Shown here piece after piece: positions 10,823-21,960 of a stretch of DNA of 64,000 nt (positions are counted from its first letter, which is position 1; the number at the start of each line of letters is the position of its first letter). A model generated the notes under the pieces. That model worked only from the letters and a program-made list of their open reading frames with translations, ran no database searches and had not been told where the DNA came from. The stretch is from Dipteronia dyeriana (lineage: Eukaryota > Streptophyta > Magnoliopsida > Sapindales > Sapindaceae): contig CM065297.1 of assembly GCA_032871835.1 (NCBI GenBank), positions 39,371,098 to 39,435,097 on the forward strand, written 5' to 3'. Both the position numbers and the translations under genes were made by a program.

Positions 10823-11664
10823 TAAATTGTATACCTGAGGATGGAAACAAAAAAACTCTTTTTCTTTGTTAGTCACAATTATCCTCCAAGAAGAAAACAA
10901 AGAACGTTAGGTTACTTGTGAACTGTCAATCAATTTGATTGAAACTCGCGTGAACCATGATTCGATGTTGTACACAAAACCTTTTAATGTAAAGGCTACT
11001 AGTGTACTATCAAAAACTAAACATTCTTTCTTCCTTTTCTTCTTTGCCGAATCTCACATTATTTCTTTGAGTTGATCGAATTTTGACTAGAGTAAAAACA
11101 AATTTTTCAATCAAAATTCTTATGGTGGTCGAATTCTCTCCAAGTAGAATTCTTTAGGTTAGCCAAAATTTTCTCTTATATAAAACTAGGGCTAGCCAAA
11201 ATTCCTTCTTAGAAAAATACTAGGGCTGACCGAGTTTAACAAGAGATATATATCGGATCACAAATCCTTTCCTAAGAAGGATTTACATGGTGGGTAAGAA
11301 TCCTATCTTTAGGTGGATTTATTGGTGACCAAAAAACTTTTTTCCAAAAAGAATTCTTTCATACACCAAGACTCCTAATCCAACTCATTAGTGTATTTTT
11401 AACCATATTAAAGACTTCATAATTTGACTAGATAAATAATTCATTTTACTTATCTACTTATCAAATATAGTCTTTAACATTAACTATACTACCAACAATA
11501 GTATAGTTTTAGGAGACCATCTCCTACTAAGAAAAAGATTTTGATTTTAAATTAAATAATTAATTAATCAACAAATTAATTAATTTCCATTTAATTAAAT
11601 GATAAAATAAAAATAATTTATTTAGGCTTTTAAACATTAACCTTGCCGCCCATGACAATATGTA

Positions 11665-11720
<56 letters not shown>

Positions 11721-12904
11721 AAAAATCATTGGACTTTTATAAAAAGTCCACATGTGAACTAGGCTCATTCTTATAAAAAGAAACAAGTCCACATGCCTTA
11801 ATACAATTCTAGATGGACCCATAAATTGGTCCGGTAGAATATATAAAGTGATCCATGCAAGTTCGTGTGGATTGGAGATCTTGGCGGGCTACCTAAATTT
11901 AGGCTCCAATAGACACAACCAAATCACAATCAATAAATGATTCACTTAGGTCCAATCTATTAGTTTTAGTTCATTCCATGAAAGAACTAAATTGAACTCT
12001 TAAATAAAGATAGAATAAGTTAATATTCCTCATTCATAACTTAGACAATCATAATGGAGAAAGTGTATCCTCGTGAAGAATATCAGTAATCGCCAAGAGC
12101 TCATAGACCGCCTATAGCTCTCCAAGTTACCTTATTTACTCGTATGACCACATTTTGAACTCGGATATTTTGACTTGTCCAGAAGCCATGTTTAATAGAC
12201 ACTATTGAAAACTTGACGTTAAGATTTAATATCCAATACCTCAAAACATCCATATGATGATATTCTACTCTCATTTAATAAATGGAGCCACGATGTCTAT
12301 ATCAATAAATAAAGTCCTCTATCGATTAACAAATGAATACCACCAAACTATCGAGGATAGACTATGCTATATAATCCTACCCATTTATAGCTCAAATGAT
12401 AACACTTGCAACCATAAGTCCATCATTTATCTCAGGATTGAGATTGACTCTCTGATTGTCTTTAAGTGAAAAACTTTTATCCAATGACGGTTTTGGATAA
12501 AGTATTTCACTGTGATCCTATTCTGTGCACCTATTACACTAGATTCTTTTGCCAAAAGACACCACACTTTGATGATTTTAGACTCATCATAACACATTTG
12601 ATCCCACTCAAATGCTAGCAAAAGAATCTAGAACTTTGACAAGATAAAGGCGCCCAACCTTTATCTTAAGTTGTGAATATTATTCAAGACTAACTAAAGA
12701 ATTGTGTCTACCTCATACATATCTAGATGTATGAACAGTTCTCATTTTCTCATAGTCTTTTGTCCTGGCGATTATTTACTTTTGACAATTATAATAATCA
12801 AACTATAAATGTTATAAGATTTGTTAAACTAGAAATCACTTTATTAATATGACAATATTGTCAAATAAATTATTATACTCTTGCCATCAAGCATAATCCC
12901 AACA
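10823..12904 (-). repeat. Copia-B LTR fragment, reverse orientation
   Basis: On the minus strand it starts TGTTGGGATTATGCTTGATGG at 12904. It follows the Copia-B LTR (compare 25388-27600) to about 10823, losing the last about 245 bp of the LTR. No target duplication is testable because one end is missing. It interrupts SIRE-like gag at its left end and abuts a Tat-like element at its right end. An (AT)n run lies at 11667-11718. Together with the + strand LTR starting at 14116 it forms a large inverted repeat around 1.2 kb of gypsy DNA. Confidence 0.85.
11667..11718. repeat. (AT)n microsatellite
   Basis: This is an uninterrupted AT dinucleotide run of about 50 bp in the Copia-B LTR fragment. 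The corresponding sites in the other LTR copies are not expanded at this position. Confidence 0.9.
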
Positions 12905-12978
12905 CAAGGATAACACGAGGTTTCGGGACAACCATCTACTGGTTCAACACGAAAGGCCCCAAAAAATGGTAAAAAATG

Positions 12979-12996
12979 TTGGCACCATATCTAGGC
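12979..12996 (+). other. Degenerate primer-binding site of the Tat-like element
   Basis: TTGGCACCATATCTAGG resembles the TTGGCGCCGTCTGTGGG type seen after the 5' LTR of Tat-clade elements. Several differences are G to A or C to T. It would place 12905-12978 as the last bases of a mostly lost 5' LTR. Confidence 0.5.
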
Positions 12997-12999
12997 TCC

Positions 13000-14115
13000 G
13001 ATCCAGCCAACCGCTGCATGGGATTCTGGCCCCTTATGATAAGCTAGGCCATGCTCAACCAATAAGAAACGACCTTCATGGAAAATGTTTACCTTCACAT
13101 CTCATTGTGGGCACTACAACCCAGCCAGTGAATCCCAACACTCAGAGAGAGACTAGCAGAACCGGAACCAGGAAGCCCACCTTCGATCGGTAGGGACCTC
13201 CCCCTCAAGCCCTCCTTCGATCCTAGATAGACTTGGGCTCATGCCCCTATCCCTTATAGGCGATAATATTGCCAACCAGGAGGGTGAAATCTGTACTAGA
13301 TGTCTTGCCACGAGAGCAACGTAAAGCCCCTTACCCGGCAACCTCGATGAGGGAAACCCGAGCTAGAGAAGAAGGTAGCCAGCAAAGCCACCGAGCAGAT
13401 CCCTTTCGTGAAGAGGTTAGGGCTGAGGTATCCAGTTCATATGAGGGATCTGAGAATGAGGTATACGAGGTCCACTTAAAGAATCATTGGAACAAGCACC
13501 TTAGGAAACAGCTTATGAAGCTATAGAAAGAGATCCAGTAGATGAAGAAAGGGGATACATAAGAAAGGCAAGAAGGATCCTTTGAGTGAAATGAATTCCC
13601 CCTTTACCAGGAGGATCAGTGAAACTGAACTTCTGTCAAAATTCAAGATGCTGGTAGATAAGTTCTCTGGAATAGAAGACCCTCTAAGCTATATGGAGAG
13701 CTTCGCCAAGCAAATGGAAGTCCAAAATACCACCAGGATTACCATGTGCAGGATGTTCCTTACCACCTTGATTGACTATGCAAAAACTTGGTTCAGGAAA
13801 CTGCCCGCTGGTAGCAAGGATTCTTTCACAAAACTATCGATCGTCTTTTGTTCACAGTTTCAGGGGTCAAACCATGCCCAAAGGATTCCATACATCTTAA
13901 ATATGTGATCCAAGAGTGAGGAGAAACTCTTCGATCTTACCCACGCTTTTAAAAGGAAGTTAACCAGATGAGGGTCTTTACTAAGTAAGAAACCCTCACC
14001 AACTTCCGGTGAAACCTATAGGTGGGCAAACTTTTTTAGTCTTTCGCCAAGCGACCTCCAGAGACCTACCTAGAGGCCTACGATCAAGCTCTCGAGCAGG
14101 TTGAGATTGATGAAC
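13000..14115 (+). pseudogene. Tat-like gag, N-terminal half
   Basis: The frame 13582-13908 carries the retrotransposon gag core: SPFTRRISETELLSKFKM, then DPLSYMESFAKQM, a CRMFLTTL stretch and AKTWFRKLPAGS. Upstream frames (12966-13193, 13269-13526) are the variable basic N-terminus. Stops occur after 13908 and around 13975-14030. The reading frame then continues through LEQVEIDE up to the Copia-B insertion at 14115. It resumes at 27848 in the matching phase once one target copy is counted. Confidence 0.75.
14111..14115 (+). other. Left target-site duplication of Copia-B element
   Basis: TGAAC precedes the 5' LTR start at 14116. The right copy is TTAAC at 27843-27847, one mismatch. The gypsy gag frame continues correctly across the site when a single copy is counted, which supports this as the true insertion point. 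Confidence 0.75.
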
Positions 14116-15880
14116 TGTTAGGATTATGCTCGATAGCAAGAGTGTAATATTGTAATTAACAATCTTTTCATATTAATAAAGTGATTTCTACTTTAACAAA
14201 TCTAATAGCATTTATAGTTTAATAATTGTAATTGTCAAAAGTAAATAATCATAAGGTCAAAAGACTTTGAGAAAAGAAGAATTGTTCATACATCAAGATA
14301 TGTATGAGGTAGGAACAATTCTTTAGTTAGTCTTGAATAATATTCACAACTTAAGATAAAAGGTTGGGTGCCTTTATCTTGTCAAAGTTATAGATTCTTT
14401 TGCTAGCATTTGAGTGGGATCAAATGTGTTATTATGAGTCTAAAATCATCAAAGTGTGGTATCTTTGGGCAAAAGAATCTAGTGCAGTGGGTGCATTGAA
14501 TAGGATCACGATGAAATACTTTATCTAGAACCGTCAATAGATAAAAGTTTTTCATTTAAAGACAATCGGAGAGTCTATCTCAATCCTAAGATAAATGATG
14601 TACTTATGGTTGCAAGTGTTATCATTTGAGCTATCAATGAGTTCGATTAAATAGCATAGTCTATCCTCGATAGTTTGGTGGTATTCATTTGGTAATCGAT
14701 AGAGGACTTCATTTATAGATATGGACATCGTGGCTCCATTTATTAAATGAGAGTAGAATACCATCATATGGATGTTTTGAGGTATTGGATATTAAATCTT
14801 AACGTTAAGTTTTCAATAATGTCTATTGAAACATTTCTTCTGGACAAGTCAAAATATCCAAGTTCAAAATGTGGTCATATGAGTAAATATGGTAACTTGG
14901 AGAGCCATAGGCGGTCTATGAGCTCTTGGCGATTACTGGTATTTTTCACGAGGATACACTTTCTCCAATAAGGTTGTCTAGGGTATGAATGAGTAACATC
15001 AACTTATTCTATCTTTATTTAAGAGTTCAATTTTAGTTCTTTAGTGGAATGAACTAAAACTAAATACCTAAGTGAATCATTTGTTGATTGTGATTGGGTT
15101 GTGTCTTTTGGAGCTTAAATTTAGATAGCTTGCCAAGATCCCCAATCCACACGAACTTGCACGGATAACTTGATATATTCTACCGGACCAATTTAGGGGT
15201 CCATCTAGAGTTGTATTAAGGCAAGTGTTTTTTTTTTTTGTAAGAATAGGTCTAGTTCACTTGTGGACTTTTTCATTAAAGTCCAATGGATTTAATAAAA
15301 TAAGAAAAATAATATATGGCCCTTGTATATGGTATGGGCGGCAAGGCTATTAAGAATTGCTTAAATATTTTATTATTATTATTATTTAATTAAATGAAAA
15401 TTAATTTATTTGTTGATTAATTAATTATTTAATTTAAAATCAAAATCTTTTTCTTAGTAGGAGATGGTCTCCTAAAACTATACTATTGTTGGTAGTATAG
15501 TTAATGTTAAAGACTATATTTGATAAGTAGATAAATAAAAGAAATTATTTATCTAATCAAATTAGAAAGTCTTTAATATGGTTACAAATACATTATTAAG
15601 TTGGATTAGGAGTCTTGGTTGAGGATAGAATTCTTTTTTAAAAAGGATTCTTAAGCACCAAGTAAATCTACCTAAGGAAAGGATTCTTAACTACCGAGTA
15701 AATCCTTCTTAGGAAAGGATTTTTGATCCTAATCTATATCATATAAAATTCGGCCAGCCCATATATATATACAAAAGGATATAATTCCTTTAAGATAAGG
15801 ATTCTTAACTACCTAATAAGTCCAAAGGAAAGGATTCTTGCCAACCAAGTAAATCCTTCTTAGGAAAGGATTTATGATCC

Positions 15881-15948
<68 letters not shown>
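15881..15948. repeat. (TA)n(TG)n microsatellite in 5' LTR
   Basis: A TA run is followed by a long TG run. The same place in the 3' LTR (27163-27211) has a much shorter TG run, so the tract has changed length since insertion. Confidence 0.9.
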
Positions 15949-15949
<1 letters not shown>

Positions 15950-16341
15950 TTTTCGGCCAGCCCTAAGAATTCTATGATGGAAATTTCGGCCATGCTAGGT
16001 AATTTTCAAGAGAGAATTTGGCATATCAAGAGAGAATTTTGAGGGAAAAAAATTAGTTTTTGGTCTAGACAAAATTCGATCAACTCATAGATAAAGGTTG
16101 TGGAATTCAGCCAAGGAGAAAAGAAAAAAAGAGAACGTTTTTGTATTCGATAGTACACTAGTATCTTTACATCAAAAGGGTTTTGTGTACAACATTGAAT
16201 CAAGGTTCACGCGAGTTTCAATCAAATTGATTGATAATTCACAAGTGACCGGACGTCTTGGATTTTTCTGTTGGAGGATATTTGTAACTAACAAAGAAAA
16301 GATTTTTTGCTTTGTCTCCATCCTCAGAAATACAATTTAAA

Positions 16342-16346
16342 GAAAG
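16342..16346. other. Left target-site duplication GAAAG
   Basis: GAAAG is repeated perfectly at 20888-20892 on the other side of the inserted element. Confidence 0.95.
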
Positions 16347-17299
16347 TGATATGAACCTCACCAAGAGCAGTGAGACCCGGAACCAATATATGGTAACGAA
16401 GGATCGTTTTCTAATCAAGTTTTTAAACAAGAATATTATCGGACCGCGACCCGTTACCTATAAAGAGGTAAGAACCAACGGTATCAAGAAAGTTGTAGAC
16501 GCCACACTCAAGAATAAGAAAGAAGGTGAGTGATAAGTCAAGGTTTGAACGCCACAAGGTAGAACCTTGATAAGTTCATAGTTCTATGAAGAACCAAAGA
16601 GAAAATTCTCTCAAATTTATTTCAATTCAAAATCTATTCTCAAATTACATCAATTGGTCCCTTTTATACTAAAAATATCTAAGACCTAAAAGGGAATAAA
16701 TATTAGGCAATTAATGCCTTACAATCAGGAAAATAAATGCAAACAACTTTAGAAAAATAAATAAAAACCAAACTAGCAACTAGTTGATTTGTTCCTTATT
16801 TGGAAAGCTGAATTTGGGAAACAAATCAGCCATTTATTTGGAAAACAAATCAACTCTTTATTTGGGGAAATAAATAAAATAAGGAATATGCTGAAATTGG
16901 CAATATGCTGAATTGAATTCTCCTCCAACCATACGTCGCCCAAAATATAGGAAATATGTTGAAATTCGGACTCCTCAACTCAAGTCTTCGCACAATAAGA
17001 TAGATGGCCAAATTTGGACTTTTTGTGATCTGTTTTGGAGGACAGAGTCTTCATATCATCTGTAGATCTTGTCTTGGGCTTTCCGAAAACATATTATAAT
17101 AGACGATCTGACTTCAGATGCTCTCTATAGAGGTCCACGAAGTTCAGCCCGGATTTGGTCTTCATGTGGGCAGAATTTGGACTTTAGCAACTCGGAATCA
17201 GCCCATCATTTAATACTTCTTTGATCCTCTTGCTTCCTTTTAATTGGCCCAATTGGAATATGCAATAGTTCCTTTGGTGATGCTTCTTGATTCTCATCA
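16347..17299 (-). repeat. 3' LTR (element orientation) of the gag-protease element
   Basis: In the minus direction the LTR starts TGATGAGAATCAAGAAGC at 17299 and ends GGTTCATATCA at 16347; TG...CA ends. It is 953 bp and appears identical to 19935-20887. The TGATG start is reminiscent of CRM-type chromovirus LTRs, but I cannot confirm the lineage. Confidence 0.95.
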
Positions 17300-19400
17300 T
17301 TCCCCCTCTCTTCAAAAGGATTCGTCCTCGAATCTTCACCATAATGTTGTTGATAGCCTGCGACATTTCATCAAAGCCTTGCAAATTAGAAGCAACAACA
17401 CTAGGCAATGAAGGGTTAATTCCATTAGTACTAAAAGATGCCTCTTTGTACAAAAGTGCAATCATTGGCTGATTTGAAAACAAAGCCTTTTTAATCTCAC
17501 TCTCTCTTGTATAAAAAATCACTGGTTTTCTCTCTCTTTTTTTCTCATCAGCCTCTTTTTCATTTTCATCTTTTTTTTCTTTTTTTGCTATTTCGGACTC
17601 TTTTTCTTTTATCTCTCTTTCTTTTGAACTTTCACTCTCACTCTCTTTTTTTACATCCCTCTCTTTTCTTAACCTTACTTGATCTTCATACACTTGTTTT
17701 GGGGTTAAAGGTACAAGAGTGATTGATTTTTTATTGAGTACAAAGGAGTATCTTTTGGTATACCCATCATGGGTCACATGCCTATCGAACTGCCATGGTC
17801 TCCCCAAAAGGATATGGCCCGCATTCATTGGTACCACATCACAAAGGACTTCATCTTTGTACTTTCCAATTGAAAACGTCACCAACACTTGTTTAGTCAC
17901 CTTGATTTCCCCACTATCATTTAACCACTGTAGCTTATATGGTTTTGGATGCCTCAAAGTGGCTAAATTCAATTTCTCCACAAAATTAGTGCTAGCCACA
18001 TTAGTACAACTCCCCCCATCAATGATCATGCTACATACCTTATCATTAACATGGCAGCGGGTATGAAAAATGTTGTCACGTTGTACCTCATCATCTTCCT
18101 TGGCTTGAGCACTAAGAGCTCTTCTCGCCACCAAAAGCTCTCCGTCCACCGGATATTCAATATCACTTGCATCCTCCAAAGGTGGCATGGACTCATCATC
18201 AGATTCACCTTCAGATTCGATCTCACCATCATCCTTCAAAACCATTACTCTCTTGTTTGGGCATTGAGATGCAATATGACCTGCTCCCAGACACTTAAAG
18301 CACTTAATGTCACGATTTCTAAAAGGTTGAGAATCTGATGTACCTTGTTTTAATGTGCCTCCGACTTTATGATCTCTGGAAGGTTCGGCCTTGGCCTTGA
18401 AACTAGGTTGGTCATCCCTCTTGCTCCAACTCGGTTTCCATGATGATGAAGAACCCGAATTTTGCCCAACCCGTGTGGAACTCTTTCTCTTCAACTGTTG
18501 TTCCACCTTAATTGCCATGTGTACCATGTCACTCAATTCAACATAATGTTGCAACTCCACCATATTTGCTATGTCTCGGTTTAGTCCATTTAAAAAACTA
18601 GCCATAGTAGCCTCTCGGTCTTCCTCTACATCAGCTCGAATCATGGCTATCTCCATCTCCTTGTAGTAATCTTCAACACACTTAGACCCTTGAGTAAGGG
18701 TTTGTAATTTTTGAAACAAACCCCTATAATAGTGACTCGGAATGAAACGCTTCCTCATGACAGCTTTCATCTCCTCCCAAGTCTCAATAGGTCTTTCTCC
18801 ATGTCGTCTTCTACTCACAATCAATTGATCCCACCAAACGATAGCATAATCAGTAAATTCTATGGCAACCAACTTTACCTTCTTTAATTCAGAATAGTCA
18901 TGGCAGTCAAATACCAATTCTATTCTTTTCTCCCACTCTAAATAAGCTTCGGGATCAGTTTTACCTTGGAACGTTGGGATTTTCACCTTTATACTACCCA
19001 AATTATTATCAGCCCTCTCTCCATACCTATCTCCTCTATACCCATACCTATCATCTCTATTCCCATACCTAACTCCTCTACCTCCCATTTCACGCCTCAA
19101 TCTACCTGTACCCACATTGGACATGCGATCACCCTCCTCTAGGTCATTCCCATAATCATCATCATAATCGTCTCTAGGTGGGTTTCTTTCTCTTCGTTCC
19201 ACATTAGGAACCCTAATTTGTTGCACCCTTTGTGAACTAGACTCCACCTTATCTATCCTATCATGCACCTCACCAATCTTAATCTCCATCCGCTCCATGT
19301 TTTTCTGTATGGCTTTATACAAAAAATTAAGATCTATCGTTTCTGGTGCATCATCAGATAAGTTTCTACTTTTATCGCGTGACATATTTGAAACCTGCAA
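17184..19400 (-). CDS. Gag-protease polyprotein of the non-autonomous element
   Basis: The open frame has 738 codons without a break. Residues about 1-60 are a coiled-coil-like N-terminus and 60-130 an Arg/Asp/Gly/Tyr-rich stretch. Residues 131-300 are a retrotransposon gag domain (IKVKIPTFQGKTDPEAYLEW, then ETWEEMKAVMRKRFIP). Residues 367-380 form a CCHC zinc knuckle, CFKCLGAGHIASQC. Residues 447-560 are a retropepsin-like fold with MIIDGGSCTNVAS (Asp461, DGG in place of the usual DSG or DTG) and HILLGRPW. Residues 578-640 are a highly charged Lys/Glu linker. The last about 60 residues run through the polypurine tract (ILLKRGGMMR) and 39 codons into the LTR. Pol is absent. The ATG at 19400 is the first in frame, 534 bp after the primer site. 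Expected role: particle assembly and RNA packaging. Confidence 0.9.
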   Translation of the reverse strand: MQVSNMSRDKSRNLSDDAPETIDLNFLYKAIQKNMERMEIKIGEVHDRIDKVESSSQRVQQIRVPNVERRERNPPRDDYDDDYGNDLEEGDRMSNVGTGRLRREMGGRGVRYGNRDDRYGYRGDRYGERADNNLGSIKVKIPTFQGKTDPEAYLEWEKRIELVFDCHDYSELKKVKLVAIEFTDYAIVWWDQLIVSRRRHGERPIETWEEMKAVMRKRFIPSHYYRGLFQKLQTLTQGSKCVEDYYKEMEIAMIRADVEEDREATMASFLNGLNRDIANMVELQHYVELSDMVHMAIKVEQQLKRKSSTRVGQNSGSSSSWKPSWSKRDDQPSFKAKAEPSRDHKVGGTLKQGTSDSQPFRNRDIKCFKCLGAGHIASQCPNKRVMVLKDDGEIESEGESDDESMPPLEDASDIEYPVDGELLVARRALSAQAKEDDEVQRDNIFHTRCHVNDKVCSMIIDGGSCTNVASTNFVEKLNLATLRHPKPYKLQWLNDSGEIKVTKQVLVTFSIGKYKDEVLCDVVPMNAGHILLGRPWQFDRHVTHDGYTKRYSFVLNKKSITLVPLTPKQVYEDQVRLRKERDVKKESESESSKEREIKEKESEIAKKEKKDENEKEADEKKRERKPVIFYTRESEIKKALFSNQPMIALLYKEASFSTNGINPSLPSVVASNLQGFDEMSQAINNIMVKIRGRILLKRGGMMRIKKHHQRNYCIFQLGQLKGSKRIKEVLNDGLIPSC
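17300..17316 (-). other. Polypurine tract of the gag-protease element
   Basis: On the minus strand GAAGAGAGGGGGAA lies directly before the LTR start TGATGAG at 17299. It is also translated as part of the C-terminal KRGGM of the ORF. Confidence 0.85.
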
Positions 19401-19659
19401 AGCAAAAGAAATTAGTAAGCCTCACAAACACTCCCTCACGTGTTTACTCTCAAAGATGGTGGCACTCACACTCGTGTTTTCACTCAATTCTTTGGCTTTT
19501 ACCCTTTGATGAGCTCACACACTCTTGCCTTTTTCCACTCTTTGTTAACTCTTTCAGTTCTTCCTTTTTTTTTTGACTTATACGGACACTCACAAGAAGT
19601 GCAAGAAAAATAGAAGTAACTGAGCAAAAGGACAAGAATAATGAAGACGAAATTCTTTA

Positions 19660-19860
19660 GCTAAATTTTTTTTTTTTTAATATCAATGCACGAAATCAAG
19701 ATAATGAATAGAAATAGTTGATATAGGTTCAACTACACGACCCAAAAAAAAATTGTTTTTTTTTTTTTTTTTTTTTGGTACATGATTTGATCAAACTTTT
19801 TTTTTTTTTTTTTTTTTTTTTTGGTACCTGGTTTGATCAAACTTTTTTTTTTTTGTTGAA
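19660..19860 (-). repeat. Homopolymer-rich leader with a small tandem repeat
   Basis: In the 5' untranslated leader (element orientation) four long poly-T runs on the + strand alternate with GGTACCTGGTTTGATCAAAC-type segments at about 19778-19797 and 19823-19842. The poly-T plus GGTAC..TTTGATCAAACTT unit is repeated in tandem. Read in the element's sense the leader is A-rich. Run lengths may be affected by sequencing slippage. Confidence 0.6.
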
Positions 19861-19915
19861 ACAAATGAATACAGAGAAGAGAAAGAACAAGGATAGATTA
19901 AACCTGATTTAGAAG

Positions 19916-19934
19916 CCTAAGCTCTGATACCAAC
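19916..19934 (-). other. Primer-binding site of the gag-protease element
   Basis: On the minus strand TTGGTATCAGAGCTTAGGC follows the LTR end at 19935 almost directly. TGGTATCAGAGC is the standard match to the 3' end of plant initiator tRNA-Met. Confidence 0.9.
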
Positions 19935-20887
19935 TGATATGAACCTCACCAAGAGCAGTGAGACCCGGAACCAATATATGGTAACGAAGGATCGTTTTCT
20001 AATCAAGTTTTTAAACAAGAATATTATCGGACCGCGACCCGTTACCTATAAAGAGGTAAGAACCAACGGTATCAAGAAAGTTGTAGACGCCACACTCAAG
20101 AATAAGAAAGAAGGTGAGTGATAAGTCAAGGTTTGAACGCCACAAGGTAGAACCTTGATAAGTTCATAGTTCTATGAAGAACCAAAGAGAAAATTCTCTC
20201 AAATTTATTTCAATTCAAAATCTATTCTCAAATTACATCAATTGGTCCCTTTTATACTAAAAATATCTAAGACCTAAAAGGGAATAAATATTAGGCAATT
20301 AATGCCTTACAATCAGGAAAATAAATGCAAACAACTTTAGAAAAATAAATAAAAACCAAACTAGCAACTAGTTGATTTGTTCCTTATTTGGAAAGCTGAA
20401 TTTGGGAAACAAATCAGCCATTTATTTGGAAAACAAATCAACTCTTTATTTGGGGAAATAAATAAAATAAGGAATATGCTGAAATTGGCAATATGCTGAA
20501 TTGAATTCTCCTCCAACCATACGTCGCCCAAAATATAGGAAATATGTTGAAATTCGGACTCCTCAACTCAAGTCTTCGCACAATAAGATAGATGGCCAAA
20601 TTTGGACTTTTTGTGATCTGTTTTGGAGGACAGAGTCTTCATATCATCTGTAGATCTTGTCTTGGGCTTTCCGAAAACATATTATAATAGACGATCTGAC
20701 TTCAGATGCTCTCTATAGAGGTCCACGAAGTTCAGCCCGGATTTGGTCTTCATGTGGGCAGAATTTGGACTTTAGCAACTCGGAATCAGCCCATCATTTA
20801 ATACTTCTTTGATCCTCTTGCTTCCTTTTAATTGGCCCAATTGGAATATGCAATAGTTCCTTTGGTGATGCTTCTTGATTCTCATCA
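19935..20887 (-). repeat. 5' LTR (element orientation) of the gag-protease element
   Basis: 953 bp, the same termini as 16347-17299 and no mismatch found on reading both copies side by side. A short + strand frame shared by the two LTRs is an LTR shadow, not a gene. Confidence 0.95.
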
Positions 20888-20892
20888 GAAAG
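20888..20892. other. Right target-site duplication GAAAG
   Basis: Perfect match to 16342-16346. Copia-B LTR sequence resumes here with GGAGCCCACACTCCTAGG, as in the uninterrupted 3' LTR at 27608. Confidence 0.95.
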
Positions 20893-21124
20893 GGAGCCCA
20901 CACTCCTAGGTGATTCACGTTCGTGATTGGATTGGAAGATCTTGCGGAATCAATTCGGCACTTGTTCAATCGTCATGTGAAAAAGGTACGATACTTTTAT
21001 ATACATCAATTAACCTAGGGTTAAGGTTCTCGTTGCATAAAAGGGAATTTTTTTTATTTATACGCAAACCCTAAATTAGTTTTTATCACGCTTCCGTTGC
21101 GTTTTGAACCTTTTTTTTCCTACA
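20893..21124 (+). repeat. Copia-B 5' LTR, last part
   Basis: The LTR continues from the inner insertion to its end TTTTTTTTCCTACA at 21124. It corresponds to 27608-27842 of the 3' LTR. Confidence 0.9.
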
Positions 21125-21141
21125 ATTGGTATTAGGGCCTG
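21125..21141 (+). other. Primer-binding site of Copia-B (degenerate)
   Basis: ATTGGTATTAGGGCCTGG starts right after the LTR end. It resembles TGGTATCAGAGCC (initiator tRNA-Met type) with a few changes. A second copy is at 43720-43742 (-). Confidence 0.65.
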
Positions 21142-21264
21142 GTTGTACCCTTGATTAATTGATATATGTGTTCGTGAATCTTTTTCTTTTATTGTTTATA
21201 TGCATGTTTTAGAAAGAGATGACACACTAGGTATTCACATATATATTTACATTGAAATGTATGG

Positions 21265-21307
<43 letters not shown>

Positions 21308-21960
21308 TTATATGTGGTTTGTTATTGCTCAATTTTGGTCCTAGAATTTCAATGTATTTTTTTTTGGGATTGTAACTAGAAGGGTGGTCTATTATCGCCA
21401 TAATTTCCTTCTTGGTAGTTGCTAATTTTTATTTTATTTTGTTGTTGTAATAATAATAATAAAAAATGCCTCTAAGTTTGGTTGAGCTTAATGTTTCGTG
21501 AATAACCTCCCAAGAGGTATTCATGAATGGAATTTAGCAAGATACTTCCTTATAAGGATAGACTAGACAATTAGCCCAAACTATATCTACTCCCAAATGA
21601 GGGATATTCGCGAGGTATTAAATTGAAGGTCAATAACTTGGTAACACACTTAATGTAATTTTATTAATATCCTCCCAAGAGTTCTTGTTAATAAAATAGC
21701 AAGGCAAAAATAGGAAACGTTGGTTGTTATGTTAACAATTAGGTGGGACCTAGTCCAACTAGTAAATAGTGCGTACTCCCAAAAGAGGCGTGACATTTAT
21801 GGGTGTTAGATCACCGTTGAATTTTTACGATTGAATTATTTTATTTAATTCAAGACAAATATTCAAAAGTGTTATATCATGATTGTTTACTTATATAATT
21901 TTTTTATTAAAAAGAAATCATAACCCCATCCCTAATCAATATCCTAAAAGATAATATTTT
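21142..21960 (+). other. Copia-B 5' untranslated leader
   Basis: AT-rich leader without coding signal. It contains an (AT)n run at 21266-21304. Compared with the reverse copy at 37240-38455 it lacks about 550 bp, so one of the two copies has an indel here. Confidence 0.65.

Larger units (their letters stand above)
14116..16346 (+). repeat. Copia-B 5' LTR, first part
   Basis: TGTTAGGATT start at 14116. It runs to the insertion point of the gag-protease element, with GAAAG (16342-16346) the left target copy. It contains a TA/TG microsatellite at 15881-15948. Confidence 0.9.
16347..20887 (-). mobile_element. Young non-autonomous gag-protease LTR retrotransposon (chromovirus-like, TR-GAG type)
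   Basis: A 4541-bp element has two 953-bp LTRs that look identical along their whole length, a perfect 5-bp target duplication, a primer-binding site for initiator tRNA-Met, a polypurine tract and one long ORF on the minus strand. It encodes gag and an aspartic protease domain but no reverse transcriptase, RNase H or integrase. This matches the class described as terminal-repeat retrotransposons with a gag domain. Replication must rely on enzymes from a relative elsewhere. It sits inside the Copia-B 5' LTR and is the youngest datable insertion in the window. Confidence 0.92.

Noticed and set aside
16312..16533. Small plus-strand ORF found twice (also 19939-20121)
   Set aside because: It is duplicated only because it lies in the two identical LTRs; no known domain.
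17507..18338. Plus-strand ORFs opposite the gag-protease gene
   Set aside because: They are complements of the 738-codon minus-strand ORF and of its Lys/Glu-rich linker; low-complexity Leu/Phe/Ser translation.
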